64,000 bases of DNA, from contig JAQTUX010000001.1 of the NCBI GenBank assembly GCA_028707125.1, positions 248,001 to 312,000 of the forward strand. The letters are read 5' to 3'. Positions 35,001 to 43,081 of this stretch are shown in pieces. The notes under the pieces are model-generated. The model ran no database searches. It was not told the origin of the DNA and saw only the letters and a list, made by a program, of their open reading frames with translations. Each line of letters starts with the position of its first letter. The stretch's first letter is position 1. The translations under genes and the position numbers were made by a program. This stretch comes from Candidatus Omnitrophota bacterium (GTDB lineage Bacteria > Omnitrophota > Gorgyraeia > Gygaellales > JAQTUX01).

Positions 35001-35226
35001 GCGGGTGGTCGGGCGCCTGGGGGAAAGATCGCTGAGGGAGGCGTGGAATTCCCGGGAATACAACGATTACAGGGTCAAGGCCAAACATATGCGGGACAAT
35101 ATGGACGCGCGTTTCTCAAACGGCGTCAAGCTTTACGATGATTTCTGCAATCATTGCGATACGCATCAGGTGATCTTAAGGATAAACGGCCTGCTGGAGC
35201 GATACGGGCTGAAGAAATTCTTATAA
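32053..35226 (+). CDS. Radical SAM/SPASM protein with two copies of the exporter-type domain
   Basis: Protein of 1057 residues whose start overlaps the ATPase gene by 7 bases. Domain copy 1 spans about 15-230. A Glu/Arg-rich coiled coil follows (about 235-310), then copy 2 (about 312-515; FHFYHRNEEFTKAHGLHTG, LSRAYDRWLAPP), and a linker domain with ISRFNFFKIHEV. The radical SAM core has C717, C721 and C724 (CNTNCAHC), GDGEPLL, and a SPASM-type end with ETGCPVGW, MCCHM and FCNHCDTHQ. Radical SAM enzymes cleave S-adenosylmethionine at a 4Fe-4S cluster. The substrate is unknown, but the shared domains suggest the exported polymer. From about residue 600 it is a paralogue of the gene at 61604. 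Confidence 0.82.
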   Translation: MLKGLLFNNRNRRAIERAGIKIDIDEERRFRIYHNGSELSKLQGMRVCLFSEGRWHYFPAKDSILKISRPDETSFSLRLYNRTLPVVLHWGMELGEGSRLKWSVELELKGPIRLDAVKAVVLLSRSYKSWFSYSGAKEGLFADSAGEFRQEIGIADSDFLSIGADRPEIATLLLRAVDSPLNVSLCNTDDLSSSREVDLCCNGQKEFYAPGRHSCFQAVIELCGDKSAVENIIQDVKGRKRREEEEALRKKEEERLAEEEQRRLEEERLRQEEQRRLEEERRKQEELKRLEEERLRIERARDRQRRTLEAGDFRIYFDYNNRFHFYHRNEEFTKAHGLHTGIFSEGRWYGSADSEAAIENSEPGRLRINFRHRHLPVIQSWDLRLDSAGVIRWSVDMRLEQPLRIERRNACLFLSRAYDRWLAPPDAGAFPAAFGLQWQMASPSESRPGFIGLTSGMKQLPGITLKGSEDGGRLAVHNADMDVSSRVLEERFEERVEFYKAGDYSFSRAVIRLYNDNAAIEGAFKEAEEKENALRELRKERLRRAAGLRQGRKEFEGLRLRPAASRVVIYGDSQGLHDKISGEAGGFNRAVACIKAESGTAAVGISRFNFFKIHEVVQFISTLRNARIDTRPVCLPLFPASGIYSSFLNYIKEIKSLVAGKGIELFLKDVDLLKLLQAVSSQSNRDNERDLLRLLGLIAEHPFIGPQTLVLDTTHKCNTNCAHCWIHNPRSKTPPAVLESKMDDRLYRKIIDDAAAILSDEVIIQGDGEPLLDDRFIEMARYARDKGLKVLFFTNGILLDEATAKCLIDLEVNEIFCSLPAGTDLTYSWINSRQSKDTFHRIVGNLKNLISLRNGSGRPLPLLQMTHVIHNMNCHEIEQMSAVDADIGADRARFYLARLDENIAHLKILSSQVEALKASLRKAAALLKESKIDLQDNIFFQLDNYQPETGYWSQGRFLETGCPVGWFFALILAGGELSMCCHMRVVGRLGERSLREAWNSREYNDYRVKAKHMRDNMDARFSNGVKLYDDFCNHCDTHQVILRINGLLERYGLKKFL

Positions 35227-35231
35227 AAGAT

Positions 35232-37436
35232 ATGAAGATATCATTGGTAAATCTGCCCTGGAGGAGTTTTGGCAGGGAGGGGGTGAGGGCTGGTTCCCGC
35301 TGGCCGCATTTGAAGGCCCGCTCGGAGAAAGAATATCTGCCTTTCCCCTTTTTTCTCGCCTACGCGGCGGCGCTGCTTAAAAAGAACGGATTTAACGCGC
35401 GGCTCATTGACGCCATCGCCAGCGGCCTGTCTTACAGGCGGTTTTCGCGCCGGATGCGCTCCAGCCGCCCCGACATCCTGGTCTGCGAGACGTCCACGGT
35501 GACCCTCAAGCATGACTTGCGGGTCCTGAAGGGCCTGGGGAGCAAGGCGGAGATCATCCTTTGCGGCCCGGATGTCAATATCCGCCGGCCGGATTTTCTC
35601 AGGGAGAACGGATTTATAAAATATGTGCTGTCCGGAGAATATGAATTTACGCTCCTTGAACTGCTGCAGCATCTTGATGAGGGCCGCGGCCTTGATGAGG
35701 TAAAGGGGATCATATACCGCTCTAACGGCGGCGTGAAGATCAATCCCGCGCGGCCCCTGGTTGACCTGGACCGCCTGCCCTGGCCTCTGCGCGAAGGCCT
35801 GCCGATGTCGCGTTACAACGATGCCCCGGGAGACATACCCATACCGTCGGTGCAGATGATGGCCTCACGCGGCTGCCCGTTTCGCTGCAAGTTCTGCCTC
35901 TGGCCGCAGGTGATGTATCAGGGCAGCCATTACAGGGCCAGGAGCGTCGTGGACGTCGTTGATGAAATGGAATACCTGGTCAGGAATTCGGGATACAGGT
36001 CGGTCTATTTTGACGACGATACCTTTAACTGCGGCAAAGAAAGGATGCTCGGCCTCTGCGCTGAGATCAAGAAGAGGGGCCTGAATATCTTCTGGGCGAT
36101 AATGGCAAGGGCCGACCTGATGGATGAGGAGATCCTGGTGAATATGAAAGAGGCGGGGTTGTTTGCCGTCAAATACGGCGTGGAATCCGCCGATAACTCC
36201 CTGTTGGACAATATCAATAAGGGTATGTCGCTTGAAAAAACAGAGGCCGTCATCAAGATGACCAGGGCGCTGGGCATCAAGACCCACCTGACCTTTACCC
36301 TGGGCCTTCCGGGAGAGACCAGGCAGACCATAAAAAAGACGGTTGATTTCGCCTTAAAGGCCGATCCGGAATCGCTTCAGTTTTCCCTGGCTACGCCGTT
36401 TCCGGGAACGGAGTTCTACAGGGAGATGAAGGAGAACGGCCGGATAATCTCCGCTGATTGGGCAAGATACGATGGAAGCCGCAGCAGCGCGCTCGCCTAT
36501 GACGATCTCTCCGCGGGCGAGCTTGAGCGCGCCATGAGGTCGGCTTACAGGCGGTGGGCAATGCACCGTTTGAAAAGGGCCCGTTTTGACCGATTGGGGC
36601 TAAAGGCGTATTGCCGCTATTCCCTTGTCAATTCAATAAATAGCAACGGAATTGTCATGACCGCTTATAAGGTTTCGCGGTTTGCTTTCAGGTACGCGCT
36701 TATGCACGTGAGGGAGGCGTTGGTGTCCTCGCCCCGTAAGATTGAAAACATCGCGCGGGAAAAGGGGTTGAAACTGGGAAGGATGTCCCTGGTCCCGGAC
36801 GGCCGCGGCCTGAGTTTGTTCTGGGGCGGCCTCAAGTTGACCCGCGGACGCGGATTTTACAGCTTTCTAAATTTTGAAGGCGCGGATAACGGCAGCGACG
36901 GCGCGCTTAAATGGGACACGCAGAGGCCGGACGCGGGCAGCATTATATTGAGGCGCCTGTATGACGGCGCCGGCATTGAGGAGATATGGAAGATAACCGC
37001 GCTGGATGAAAAGCAGATCGGCTGGGACGTGGATATTGAAATAAAAAAAGAGACGGGTGTGCGGCAGGAAGATATCGGCCTGGCGCTTACGCGCAAATAC
37101 CGCAAGTGGATAGAAGAATGGGGCGAGGGCAGGTTTCCCCCTTTGAACGATTACCGCGAAGTTGAGCTCAGGAACGCGCGCAGCGCCGTTGTCGGCGTAA
37201 GGGGCAGGAGGGCATTGAGGAATACTCTGCCCACGGTCCTGCTTGACCTGTCCGCCGGCAATAACGGTTTTCTCCCGTCGGTAGGGAACTCGGCAGAAGG
37301 GCATCACGGCCGCCTGCTCGGGGTCAGGCTCGCGCGAGGGGCCCGCGTCCGCAGATACGCCGCCGGAAGGCACAGGTTGTTGTCGGCCAGGATAAAGATA
37401 GTGGAAGAGGATTTCGCGAAGGGCGGGCGAAGATGA
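35232..37436 (+). CDS. B12-type radical SAM protein with one exporter-type domain
   Basis: Protein of 734 residues. ATG 35232 was chosen because MKISLVNLPW is the usual start of B12-binding radical SAM proteins; in-frame codons upstream lie within the previous gene. The N-terminal part (about 1-185) is a Rossmann-like cobalamin-binding domain (ARLIDAIAS, PDILVCET, EIILCGPDV). The radical SAM core has C215, C219 and C222 (CPFRCKFC) and continues with VYFDDDTFNCG and HLTFTLGLPGE. The last 220 residues are one copy of the domain found in the exporter ATPase (LFWGGLKLTRGRGFYSF, LTRKYRKWIEEW, LPTVLLDLS). Relatives include methyltransferases and ring-forming enzymes; the reaction here is unknown. 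Confidence 0.82.
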   Translation: MKISLVNLPWRSFGREGVRAGSRWPHLKARSEKEYLPFPFFLAYAAALLKKNGFNARLIDAIASGLSYRRFSRRMRSSRPDILVCETSTVTLKHDLRVLKGLGSKAEIILCGPDVNIRRPDFLRENGFIKYVLSGEYEFTLLELLQHLDEGRGLDEVKGIIYRSNGGVKINPARPLVDLDRLPWPLREGLPMSRYNDAPGDIPIPSVQMMASRGCPFRCKFCLWPQVMYQGSHYRARSVVDVVDEMEYLVRNSGYRSVYFDDDTFNCGKERMLGLCAEIKKRGLNIFWAIMARADLMDEEILVNMKEAGLFAVKYGVESADNSLLDNINKGMSLEKTEAVIKMTRALGIKTHLTFTLGLPGETRQTIKKTVDFALKADPESLQFSLATPFPGTEFYREMKENGRIISADWARYDGSRSSALAYDDLSAGELERAMRSAYRRWAMHRLKRARFDRLGLKAYCRYSLVNSINSNGIVMTAYKVSRFAFRYALMHVREALVSSPRKIENIAREKGLKLGRMSLVPDGRGLSLFWGGLKLTRGRGFYSFLNFEGADNGSDGALKWDTQRPDAGSIILRRLYDGAGIEEIWKITALDEKQIGWDVDIEIKKETGVRQEDIGLALTRKYRKWIEEWGEGRFPPLNDYREVELRNARSAVVGVRGRRALRNTLPTVLLDLSAGNNGFLPSVGNSAEGHHGRLLGVRLARGARVRRYAAGRHRLLSARIKIVEEDFAKGGRR

Positions 37437-38752
37437 AGAGCGGCTCACGCTGGGTGAAGTTCAGGGATAGGCTGAAAAACAGCGGCCTGAAGGATACGCT
37501 GAGGACGGCTATGCTGGAATTGAGGCCCGGGCGTTTTTTCGGGGATTATCTTGATGTGCTGGGGGTGCTGGACGGGCTGCACGCTTATAAAGGCCCGGAG
37601 TTCGCCCAGATAGACCTTACCAACGACTGTAATAATAATTGTATCGGCTGCTGGTGCAATTCGCCGCTTCTCGGAGACAAAAGGATAAGGTCCGGTGATA
37701 AAAGGCGGACACTGTCCCTTAAAAGCGTGCTGAAACTTCTTGATGAGTTGTCCGCCATGGCCACGCGCCATATTTATTATGCCGGCGGCGGCGAACCGTT
37801 CATGCACCCCGATATTATGGAGATACTCAGATACACAAAGCGGAAAGGGTTTGTCTGTTACGTAAATACCAATTTTACCCTGCTTGACGAAGAGAAGATA
37901 AGGAAGATCGTAGATTTGAAGGTTGATCATCTGACCGTGAGTGTCTGGGCGGCAACGCCTGAGGCCTACTGCTTCACGCACCCCAACAAGGAGGGGGCGG
38001 ATTTTCTGAGGATAAAGGAGATGCTTTCGCTGCTTAACCGGATCAAGCGCGGATACCCGGTAGTCAAACTATACAATGTGATCTTCAATATGAATTACCA
38101 TGAGCTTTCCGCCATGGTGGATCTTGCCGCGGACACGAATTCAGAGGCGGTTGAATTCACGGTCATCGATACCATCCCCGGCAGGACGGATAAGTTGTTG
38201 TTGAACCCCCAAGAGCGCAGCGCGTTGTTGGAGGAATGCAGGAAGATTGAACAGCGCAGCGCGAACGCGCATCTTCGGCCGCGGCCGCAGATAATGAATT
38301 TGCGGCAGTTCGCGCGCCGGATCGAAAACGCGGCCTCCTCAAGCGCCGAATATGATTCAGATGTGATCGGCAGCATGCCTTGCTACGCCGGATGGGCGTT
38401 CACGAGGATACTGGCCGACGGCAGCGTGAATTCCTGCCTGAAATCCCACCGTTTCCCCGTGGGCAATATCCGCCAGGAGAGCTTCAAGAAGATATGGAAC
38501 GACAGGCGCCAGAGGTATTTCAGAAGGAAGGCCTACCATCTGGATAGATCGGACCCCTTTTTCAAGATCATAGGCAACGACCCTGATTCGGCAATGGGCT
38601 GCTATAAAAGCTGCGATAATCTCGGACATAACATGGAGATGCACGGCAAGATGTCCGCTTTGAGCGCCCGCCAAAGAAGATGGCTTGAACGCGCGGCAGG
38701 GATCATGAAGTCAGGGCGCAGATATTACTACGGAATGGCCGGAGGTAAATAA
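37433..38752 (+). CDS. Radical SAM/SPASM protein, larger singleton
   Basis: Protein of 439 residues, coupled by ATGA to the gene upstream. It has C66, C70 and C73 (CNNNCIGC), GGGEPFMH as the SAM-contact motif, and a C-terminal SPASM-like region (MPCYAGWAF, VNSCLKSHRFPVGNI, MGCYKSCDN). It lacks the extra cysteine eight residues before the cluster motif (Ala there) and lacks the LWPxD block, so it does not belong to the tandem family that follows. It is nearer to general SPASM proteins acting on peptides or on sugars and cofactors. The substrate is unknown. Confidence 0.82.
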   Translation: MKSGSRWVKFRDRLKNSGLKDTLRTAMLELRPGRFFGDYLDVLGVLDGLHAYKGPEFAQIDLTNDCNNNCIGCWCNSPLLGDKRIRSGDKRRTLSLKSVLKLLDELSAMATRHIYYAGGGEPFMHPDIMEILRYTKRKGFVCYVNTNFTLLDEEKIRKIVDLKVDHLTVSVWAATPEAYCFTHPNKEGADFLRIKEMLSLLNRIKRGYPVVKLYNVIFNMNYHELSAMVDLAADTNSEAVEFTVIDTIPGRTDKLLLNPQERSALLEECRKIEQRSANAHLRPRPQIMNLRQFARRIENAASSSAEYDSDVIGSMPCYAGWAFTRILADGSVNSCLKSHRFPVGNIRQESFKKIWNDRRQRYFRRKAYHLDRSDPFFKIIGNDPDSAMGCYKSCDNLGHNMEMHGKMSALSARQRRWLERAAGIMKSGRRYYYGMAGGK

Positions 38753-39807
38753 TGGAAAAGCTGAAGCCCGGGTTCTGCTGCCCCGGGATAACCGATGACT
38801 GCATGCTGCGCTGCCGGATGTGCGACAAATGGAAGGCGGACAAGAACACCTACGGCAGGCCGCGCCCCACGCTCGAAGAGTGGAAGAGGGCGGCCACGCA
38901 GCTCAGGGAGCTGGTGGACGAGGGATTTGAGATAGATATTGGTGGAGGAGAAGCCCTGCTGGTGGACTGGCTCTGGAGTTTTGTGCGGCATTGCGCGGAC
39001 AGCGGTTTCAGGGCGACCATAGCCAGCAACGGATACCTGGTTGACGAGGAGATGGCCAGGAAGATCGCCGGCTCCGGGCTTTCCAGCATCATCTTTTCTT
39101 TGGACAGCTTGGACCACCGGGTCCATGATTATTGGCGCGGCAGGCAGGGCGTCTATGACCGGGTGATGCGGGCTATTGAGAATGTGGCGCGCTTTGCCCC
39201 TGATGTGCACATAGGCATTTGCAGCATCATAATGGAAAATACCCTGGCAGGAATGGTCAAGCTGGCTAAATGGGTAAACAAGGACCCGCGGCTTAAATCG
39301 GCCTATTATATGGTGCCGATGCAGCCCAACAATACTTACTGGGGCAAGGATGGTTTTGATAAATACTGGTTTAAGTCAAAGGAATACGGATTCTATTGGC
39401 CGCAGAATACCGCTAAGGTATTAAAGGTCATAGATGAGCTTATCCGCAGGCGCCGGGCAGGAGAGTTGATCGGGAATACCGTTGTCCAGCTTGAGGCCTA
39501 TAAGAATTATCTGGCGCATCCGGAGCGTTTCGTGAAAACCGCCCCCTGTAATCTTGACCGCGCCCTGCACATCAGTTCTGTGGGAGATATATTTTTATGT
39601 TATAACTGGCCGTCCCTGGGCAACATCAGGAATAAGGAAGACGACCTGCGCGAGATCTGGTTCTCGGAAAAGGCCGAGGCAGCAAGAAAGAATATCAGGG
39701 AATGCAGGGAAAACTGTCATTTCCTGTTGAACTGTTTCTTTGAAGGGGATTACCCCTTTACCACGGTGGATGAACATAAGCAGGCGTCAATTTTAGAAAA
39801 GACATGA
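38752..39807 (+). CDS. Tandem-family radical SAM/SPASM protein, member 1
   Basis: Protein of 351 residues; its ATG shares one base with the stop upstream (TAATG). The cluster motif is CMLRCRMC (C17, C21, C24), preceded by a double Cys (C9, C10); C9 is the family's extra cysteine at -8. GGGEALL contacts SAM. The substrate-side region carries the family pattern but with a longer insert before YWPQNTAK. The C-terminal cysteines are PCN, FLCY and CRENCHFLLNC. As the first member it differs from the rest in a longer tail after the last cysteine. The tandem family as a whole shows about 35-50 percent visible identity between neighbours by eye. Confidence 0.82.
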   Translation: MEKLKPGFCCPGITDDCMLRCRMCDKWKADKNTYGRPRPTLEEWKRAATQLRELVDEGFEIDIGGGEALLVDWLWSFVRHCADSGFRATIASNGYLVDEEMARKIAGSGLSSIIFSLDSLDHRVHDYWRGRQGVYDRVMRAIENVARFAPDVHIGICSIIMENTLAGMVKLAKWVNKDPRLKSAYYMVPMQPNNTYWGKDGFDKYWFKSKEYGFYWPQNTAKVLKVIDELIRRRRAGELIGNTVVQLEAYKNYLAHPERFVKTAPCNLDRALHISSVGDIFLCYNWPSLGNIRNKEDDLREIWFSEKAEAARKNIRECRENCHFLLNCFFEGDYPFTTVDEHKQASILEKT

Positions 39808-40814
39808 TCGTGAAGCCGAAATTCTGCTGCGTGGCGGCTACGGATTACTGTATGCTGCGCTGTAAAATGTGCAATAAATGGCAGGAGAGGTCCCCCCGGC
39901 CCGACGAGGTCCCTTCCCTGGATGAGTGGAAGAACTTTATCGCCGCTTTCAGGGAGCTGGTGGACGAGGGTTTTGAGATGGATTTCGGCGGCGGCGAGGC
40001 GTTGTCGCTGCCGGGCATCCTGGAACTTGTAAAATTCGCCAAGGGCAGGGGCTTCCGTACCACCCTTGCCTCCAATGGCTATCTTATAGATAAAGAGATG
40101 TCCAGAAGGATAGCCGACTCCGGCCTTGATGCGGTCAGCCTGTCTCTGGACAGCCCTTATCCTGAAGTCCACGATAAGATGCGCGGCGTAGAAGGTGTTT
40201 ATCAGCGCGTAATGGCCGCGCTGGATAATCTCTCTTTATATTCCCCTTCAACCAGAAAGGGCCTTTGCTGCATAATTATGAATGAAAATATGGACAGTTT
40301 GATACGGCTGGCTGATATGGCTGATAAAGACCCCCGCGTTGACTGGCTTTATTTTATGTCGGTGGTCCAGCCCAATTACAGCGGCCCGCTGGACAGCGCC
40401 TGGCGCGATGAATACAGCTATCTTTGGCCGCGGGATACCAGGCGGCTGCAAGACATAATAGATGAGTTGATACGCAGGAAGGCTGACGGCTCAAAGGTGA
40501 GCAACCGGCCCGAGCACCTGCGCGCCTACAAGGCCTATTTCGCCGACCCAAAGACGTTTGTGAACAAGGCGAAGTGTATCGTGGGCGGGGCGGCGATAAG
40601 TGTGAATACCTACGGCTTCATTCAGCTTTGTTTTTTCATGGATTTTATCGGCAACATCAGGAAGGATGATATCCGCAAACTCTGGTATTCTCAGGGCGCG
40701 GAGTCGGTAAGAGGCAAGGTAGGCGCCTGCAAGGCCAATTGCCATCTGCTTCTTAATTGCTGTTATATAGAAGACGATCCCGAGTTATATTCCGTAAATA
40801 ATGAAAGCCGTTAG
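39804..40814 (+). CDS. Tandem-family radical SAM/SPASM protein, member 2
   Basis: Protein of 336 residues, coupled by ATGA. C16, C20 and C23 (CMLRCKMC) form the SAM cluster site; C8 is the extra upstream cysteine. The SAM-contact motif is GGGEALSL. The substrate-side block reads DEYSYLWPRDT, followed by the conserved HLRAYKAYFADP segment. The auxiliary-cluster cysteines are KCIVGG, QLCFF and CKANCHLLLNC. By motif it is closest to member 1 (GFEMDFGGGEAL versus GFEIDIGGGEAL), suggesting that the two arose by a recent duplication. It overlaps the SGNH gene downstream by 14 bases. Confidence 0.82.
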   Translation: MIVKPKFCCVAATDYCMLRCKMCNKWQERSPRPDEVPSLDEWKNFIAAFRELVDEGFEMDFGGGEALSLPGILELVKFAKGRGFRTTLASNGYLIDKEMSRRIADSGLDAVSLSLDSPYPEVHDKMRGVEGVYQRVMAALDNLSLYSPSTRKGLCCIIMNENMDSLIRLADMADKDPRVDWLYFMSVVQPNYSGPLDSAWRDEYSYLWPRDTRRLQDIIDELIRRKADGSKVSNRPEHLRAYKAYFADPKTFVNKAKCIVGGAAISVNTYGFIQLCFFMDFIGNIRKDDIRKLWYSQGAESVRGKVGACKANCHLLLNCCYIEDDPELYSVNNESR

Positions 40815-42087
40815 ATTCTGGCTTGTGTCGCTATTTGCCGCCGCCGTATTGCTGGAGGCGGTATTAAGGGTTTCCGGGTCCGCGTATGCCGGGGCTCATT
40901 GGTTGAGGCAGGGCCTGTCAAGAGGCAGCCAGGGCAGGCCTTTTACCGTACTTTGCCTTGGTGATTCTTTTACCTTCGGCGTAGGCGCCGCCGCCAAAGA
41001 CAGCTATCCGGCGCAATTGCAGCGGATGCTGCAGGGCAACGGAGAGAAAGGATTCCTGATAATTAACGGCGGACGGCTGGCGAATACTTCTTCTCTGCTC
41101 CTGGAAAATCTGCGCTCCGACCTGGATACTTACAGGCCGGACTTGCTGGTGATCATGGTCGGCTGTAATAATTATTGGAATCTCCGCGGCAGCAGCTATT
41201 TCCATCTCAAGGGCGAAGGCGCGGGATTCCGGCAGAAACTGGACAGCGTAATGAGCAACCTGCGTTTCTACCAGGCATGTAAGATAGGTTATTTGAATCT
41301 GAAGTCAAGATTGAATAACCGGCGCAGGCAGCCGGATATTGCCGGCGTCCCCGATATGAAGGCGCGGCGGATAGACCCTGACGCTGACCGGCTGGTGGTG
41401 GAAGCGCAGAAGCTATACGAAACAGGCGAGTACGCGCTTTCAAGAGAAAAGTTGGACGAGGCGCTGGCGAGGGACGAATTCAGCCACCGCGCCCATTTCT
41501 TGTCGGCCATGCTGCTGAATATAGAAGGCAATGATACGGCGGCAAGGGATGAGCTCTGGCGGTCTCTTCAGGCGGCCAGGGAAACCGGCGAATGGGACGG
41601 CGGTTTCTTTTGCAATATTATTAATATTTGTTTACGGATTGAGAAAGACATCCCCGCGCAGCGAAGGCAGTTGTCAAAGATGAGGGAGTTCGCGGCGCTG
41701 CACGCGCCGCCCGATAAGAAACAGGATATCCTTTCGCTCTTGGACGCGAAGGCAGGGCTGTTGGATGATAATAGCGATATGTATGAGGTCGCGAGGTTTG
41801 ATATCGGACGGGTCGCCGGCCTGGCAAGGCAGCGTGGCTGCGCGGTCATACTCCAGACATACCCGGCAAAAAGCGATCTGAATTCAATGTTAAGACGGGT
41901 GAGCAAAGAATACGGCCTTGTTCTGGCAGATAATGAATTATTCTTTGAAGAGAGAGGCAGAGAAGGCCCGTTAGGGGATCTTTTCGTGGCTGACGGCCAC
42001 TGTTCAGCTGCCGGGTATAATTTGATCGCCGCAAACGTCTACGCGGCATTAGCCGATAATGGCTATATCAAAAATGCGAAAAGATAA
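40801..42087 (+). CDS. Membrane-anchored SGNH/GDSL hydrolase with TPR-like insert
   Basis: Protein of 428 residues. An N-terminal hydrophobic helix (about 5-22) anchors it with the enzyme outside the cytoplasm. Block I is LGDSFTFGVGA with Ser56 as nucleophile, block III is GCNNYWN, and block V is DGHCSAAGY with the Asp/His pair. Between blocks III and V lies a TPR-like helical insert (KLYETGEYALSREKLDEAL). SGNH enzymes of this kind remove or transfer acyl groups, often on glycans. A near-paralogue with the nucleophile at the same residue number is encoded at 53685. Its place inside a radical SAM operon suggests that it acts on the same polymer after export. Confidence 0.75.
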   Translation: MKAVRFWLVSLFAAAVLLEAVLRVSGSAYAGAHWLRQGLSRGSQGRPFTVLCLGDSFTFGVGAAAKDSYPAQLQRMLQGNGEKGFLIINGGRLANTSSLLLENLRSDLDTYRPDLLVIMVGCNNYWNLRGSSYFHLKGEGAGFRQKLDSVMSNLRFYQACKIGYLNLKSRLNNRRRQPDIAGVPDMKARRIDPDADRLVVEAQKLYETGEYALSREKLDEALARDEFSHRAHFLSAMLLNIEGNDTAARDELWRSLQAARETGEWDGGFFCNIINICLRIEKDIPAQRRQLSKMREFAALHAPPDKKQDILSLLDAKAGLLDDNSDMYEVARFDIGRVAGLARQRGCAVILQTYPAKSDLNSMLRRVSKEYGLVLADNELFFEERGREGPLGDLFVADGHCSAAGYNLIAANVYAALADNGYIKNAKR

Positions 42088-43081
42088 TACCGCCTGCGTT
42101 CCACGTTATTGCTGCTGGGTGATAAATTACCGCTGTATGCTCAGGTGCAAGATGTGCCATATCTGGAATACCGATTATGATCCGGCGCAGGAAACGACCA
42201 TGGAGCAGAAGAAGCGGCTGGTGAGCTCGTTGAAGGGCGTGGTGGAGCCGGGTTTTGAATTTCATCTTTCAGGGGGCGAGCCCTTGATCAGCGAAGGCAT
42301 ACTGGAGCTGGTGGATTTTATCGCCGATCAGGGCTATAAGACAAACCTGGTTACCAACGCCTTCCTCATTGACGAGAGAATGGCGCGGGATATTGCCGCG
42401 TCTTCTCTGGGGACCCTGACCATTTCCCTGGACGGGATAAAAGCCGAGACGCACGATTTTATCAGGGGCGTAAACGGCAGTTACGAGAGGATAATGAAGG
42501 CGATCGGATATGTTGATAAATTCAGGAAAGGCGATGCGCCGCGCATTTCTATCCTGACCACAATTATGGAGCGCAATATTGATGAGCTTTTGCGATTAGC
42601 GGATTGGGTGCAGAGCGACAGGCGGCTGGAGATGATCAGCTTTCAGGCCATAACCCAGCCGTTCTGCGAGGAGGCGGATCAGGCCTGGTTTACAAGGGAG
42701 AAAAACCGCGCGCTCTGGCCGCAGGACGCGGAAAAGACAGCGGCCGTTATGGATAAATTGGAGCAGCTGAAGCGGCAGGGCCGCAAGATCGGCAACCACC
42801 CGGACCACTTCCGCCATTTCGGGGAATATTTCAGATCGCCCGATACGTTCTTGAAGAAGATAAAATGCAACCTCGGCGATTATGAGTTCCACATTGACCC
42901 ATACGGCAAGGTCTTCTTCTGTTGCCTGGTTGAACCCATCGGCAATATCAAGTCAGACGATACGGCGAATATCTGGTTTACTCCCAATACCGCCAGGATC
43001 AGGCAGGAGGTTTATAACTGCCGTCGTAATTGCCATATCATGATCAACTGTTTCTATGAAGAAGAGAAATCCGCTGCTTGA
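42059..43081 (+). CDS. Tandem-family radical SAM/SPASM protein, member 3
   Basis: Protein of 340 residues from ATG 42059, overlapping the SGNH gene by 29 bases; ATG 42074 (335 residues) is equally possible. Counting from 42059, the cluster cysteines are C26, C30 and C33 (CMLRCKMC), with C18 as the extra cysteine. SGGEPLI is the SAM-contact motif. The family block is ALWPQDAEK, and the auxiliary cysteines are KCNLGD, FFCCL and CRRNCHIMINC. The strand after the SAM motif reads TNLVTNAFLIDERMAR. The function is as for the tandem family, with the substrate unknown. Confidence 0.82.
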   Translation: MAISKMRKDNTACVPRYCCWVINYRCMLRCKMCHIWNTDYDPAQETTMEQKKRLVSSLKGVVEPGFEFHLSGGEPLISEGILELVDFIADQGYKTNLVTNAFLIDERMARDIAASSLGTLTISLDGIKAETHDFIRGVNGSYERIMKAIGYVDKFRKGDAPRISILTTIMERNIDELLRLADWVQSDRRLEMISFQAITQPFCEEADQAWFTREKNRALWPQDAEKTAAVMDKLEQLKRQGRKIGNHPDHFRHFGEYFRSPDTFLKKIKCNLGDYEFHIDPYGKVFFCCLVEPIGNIKSDDTANIWFTPNTARIRQEVYNCRRNCHIMINCFYEEEKSAA

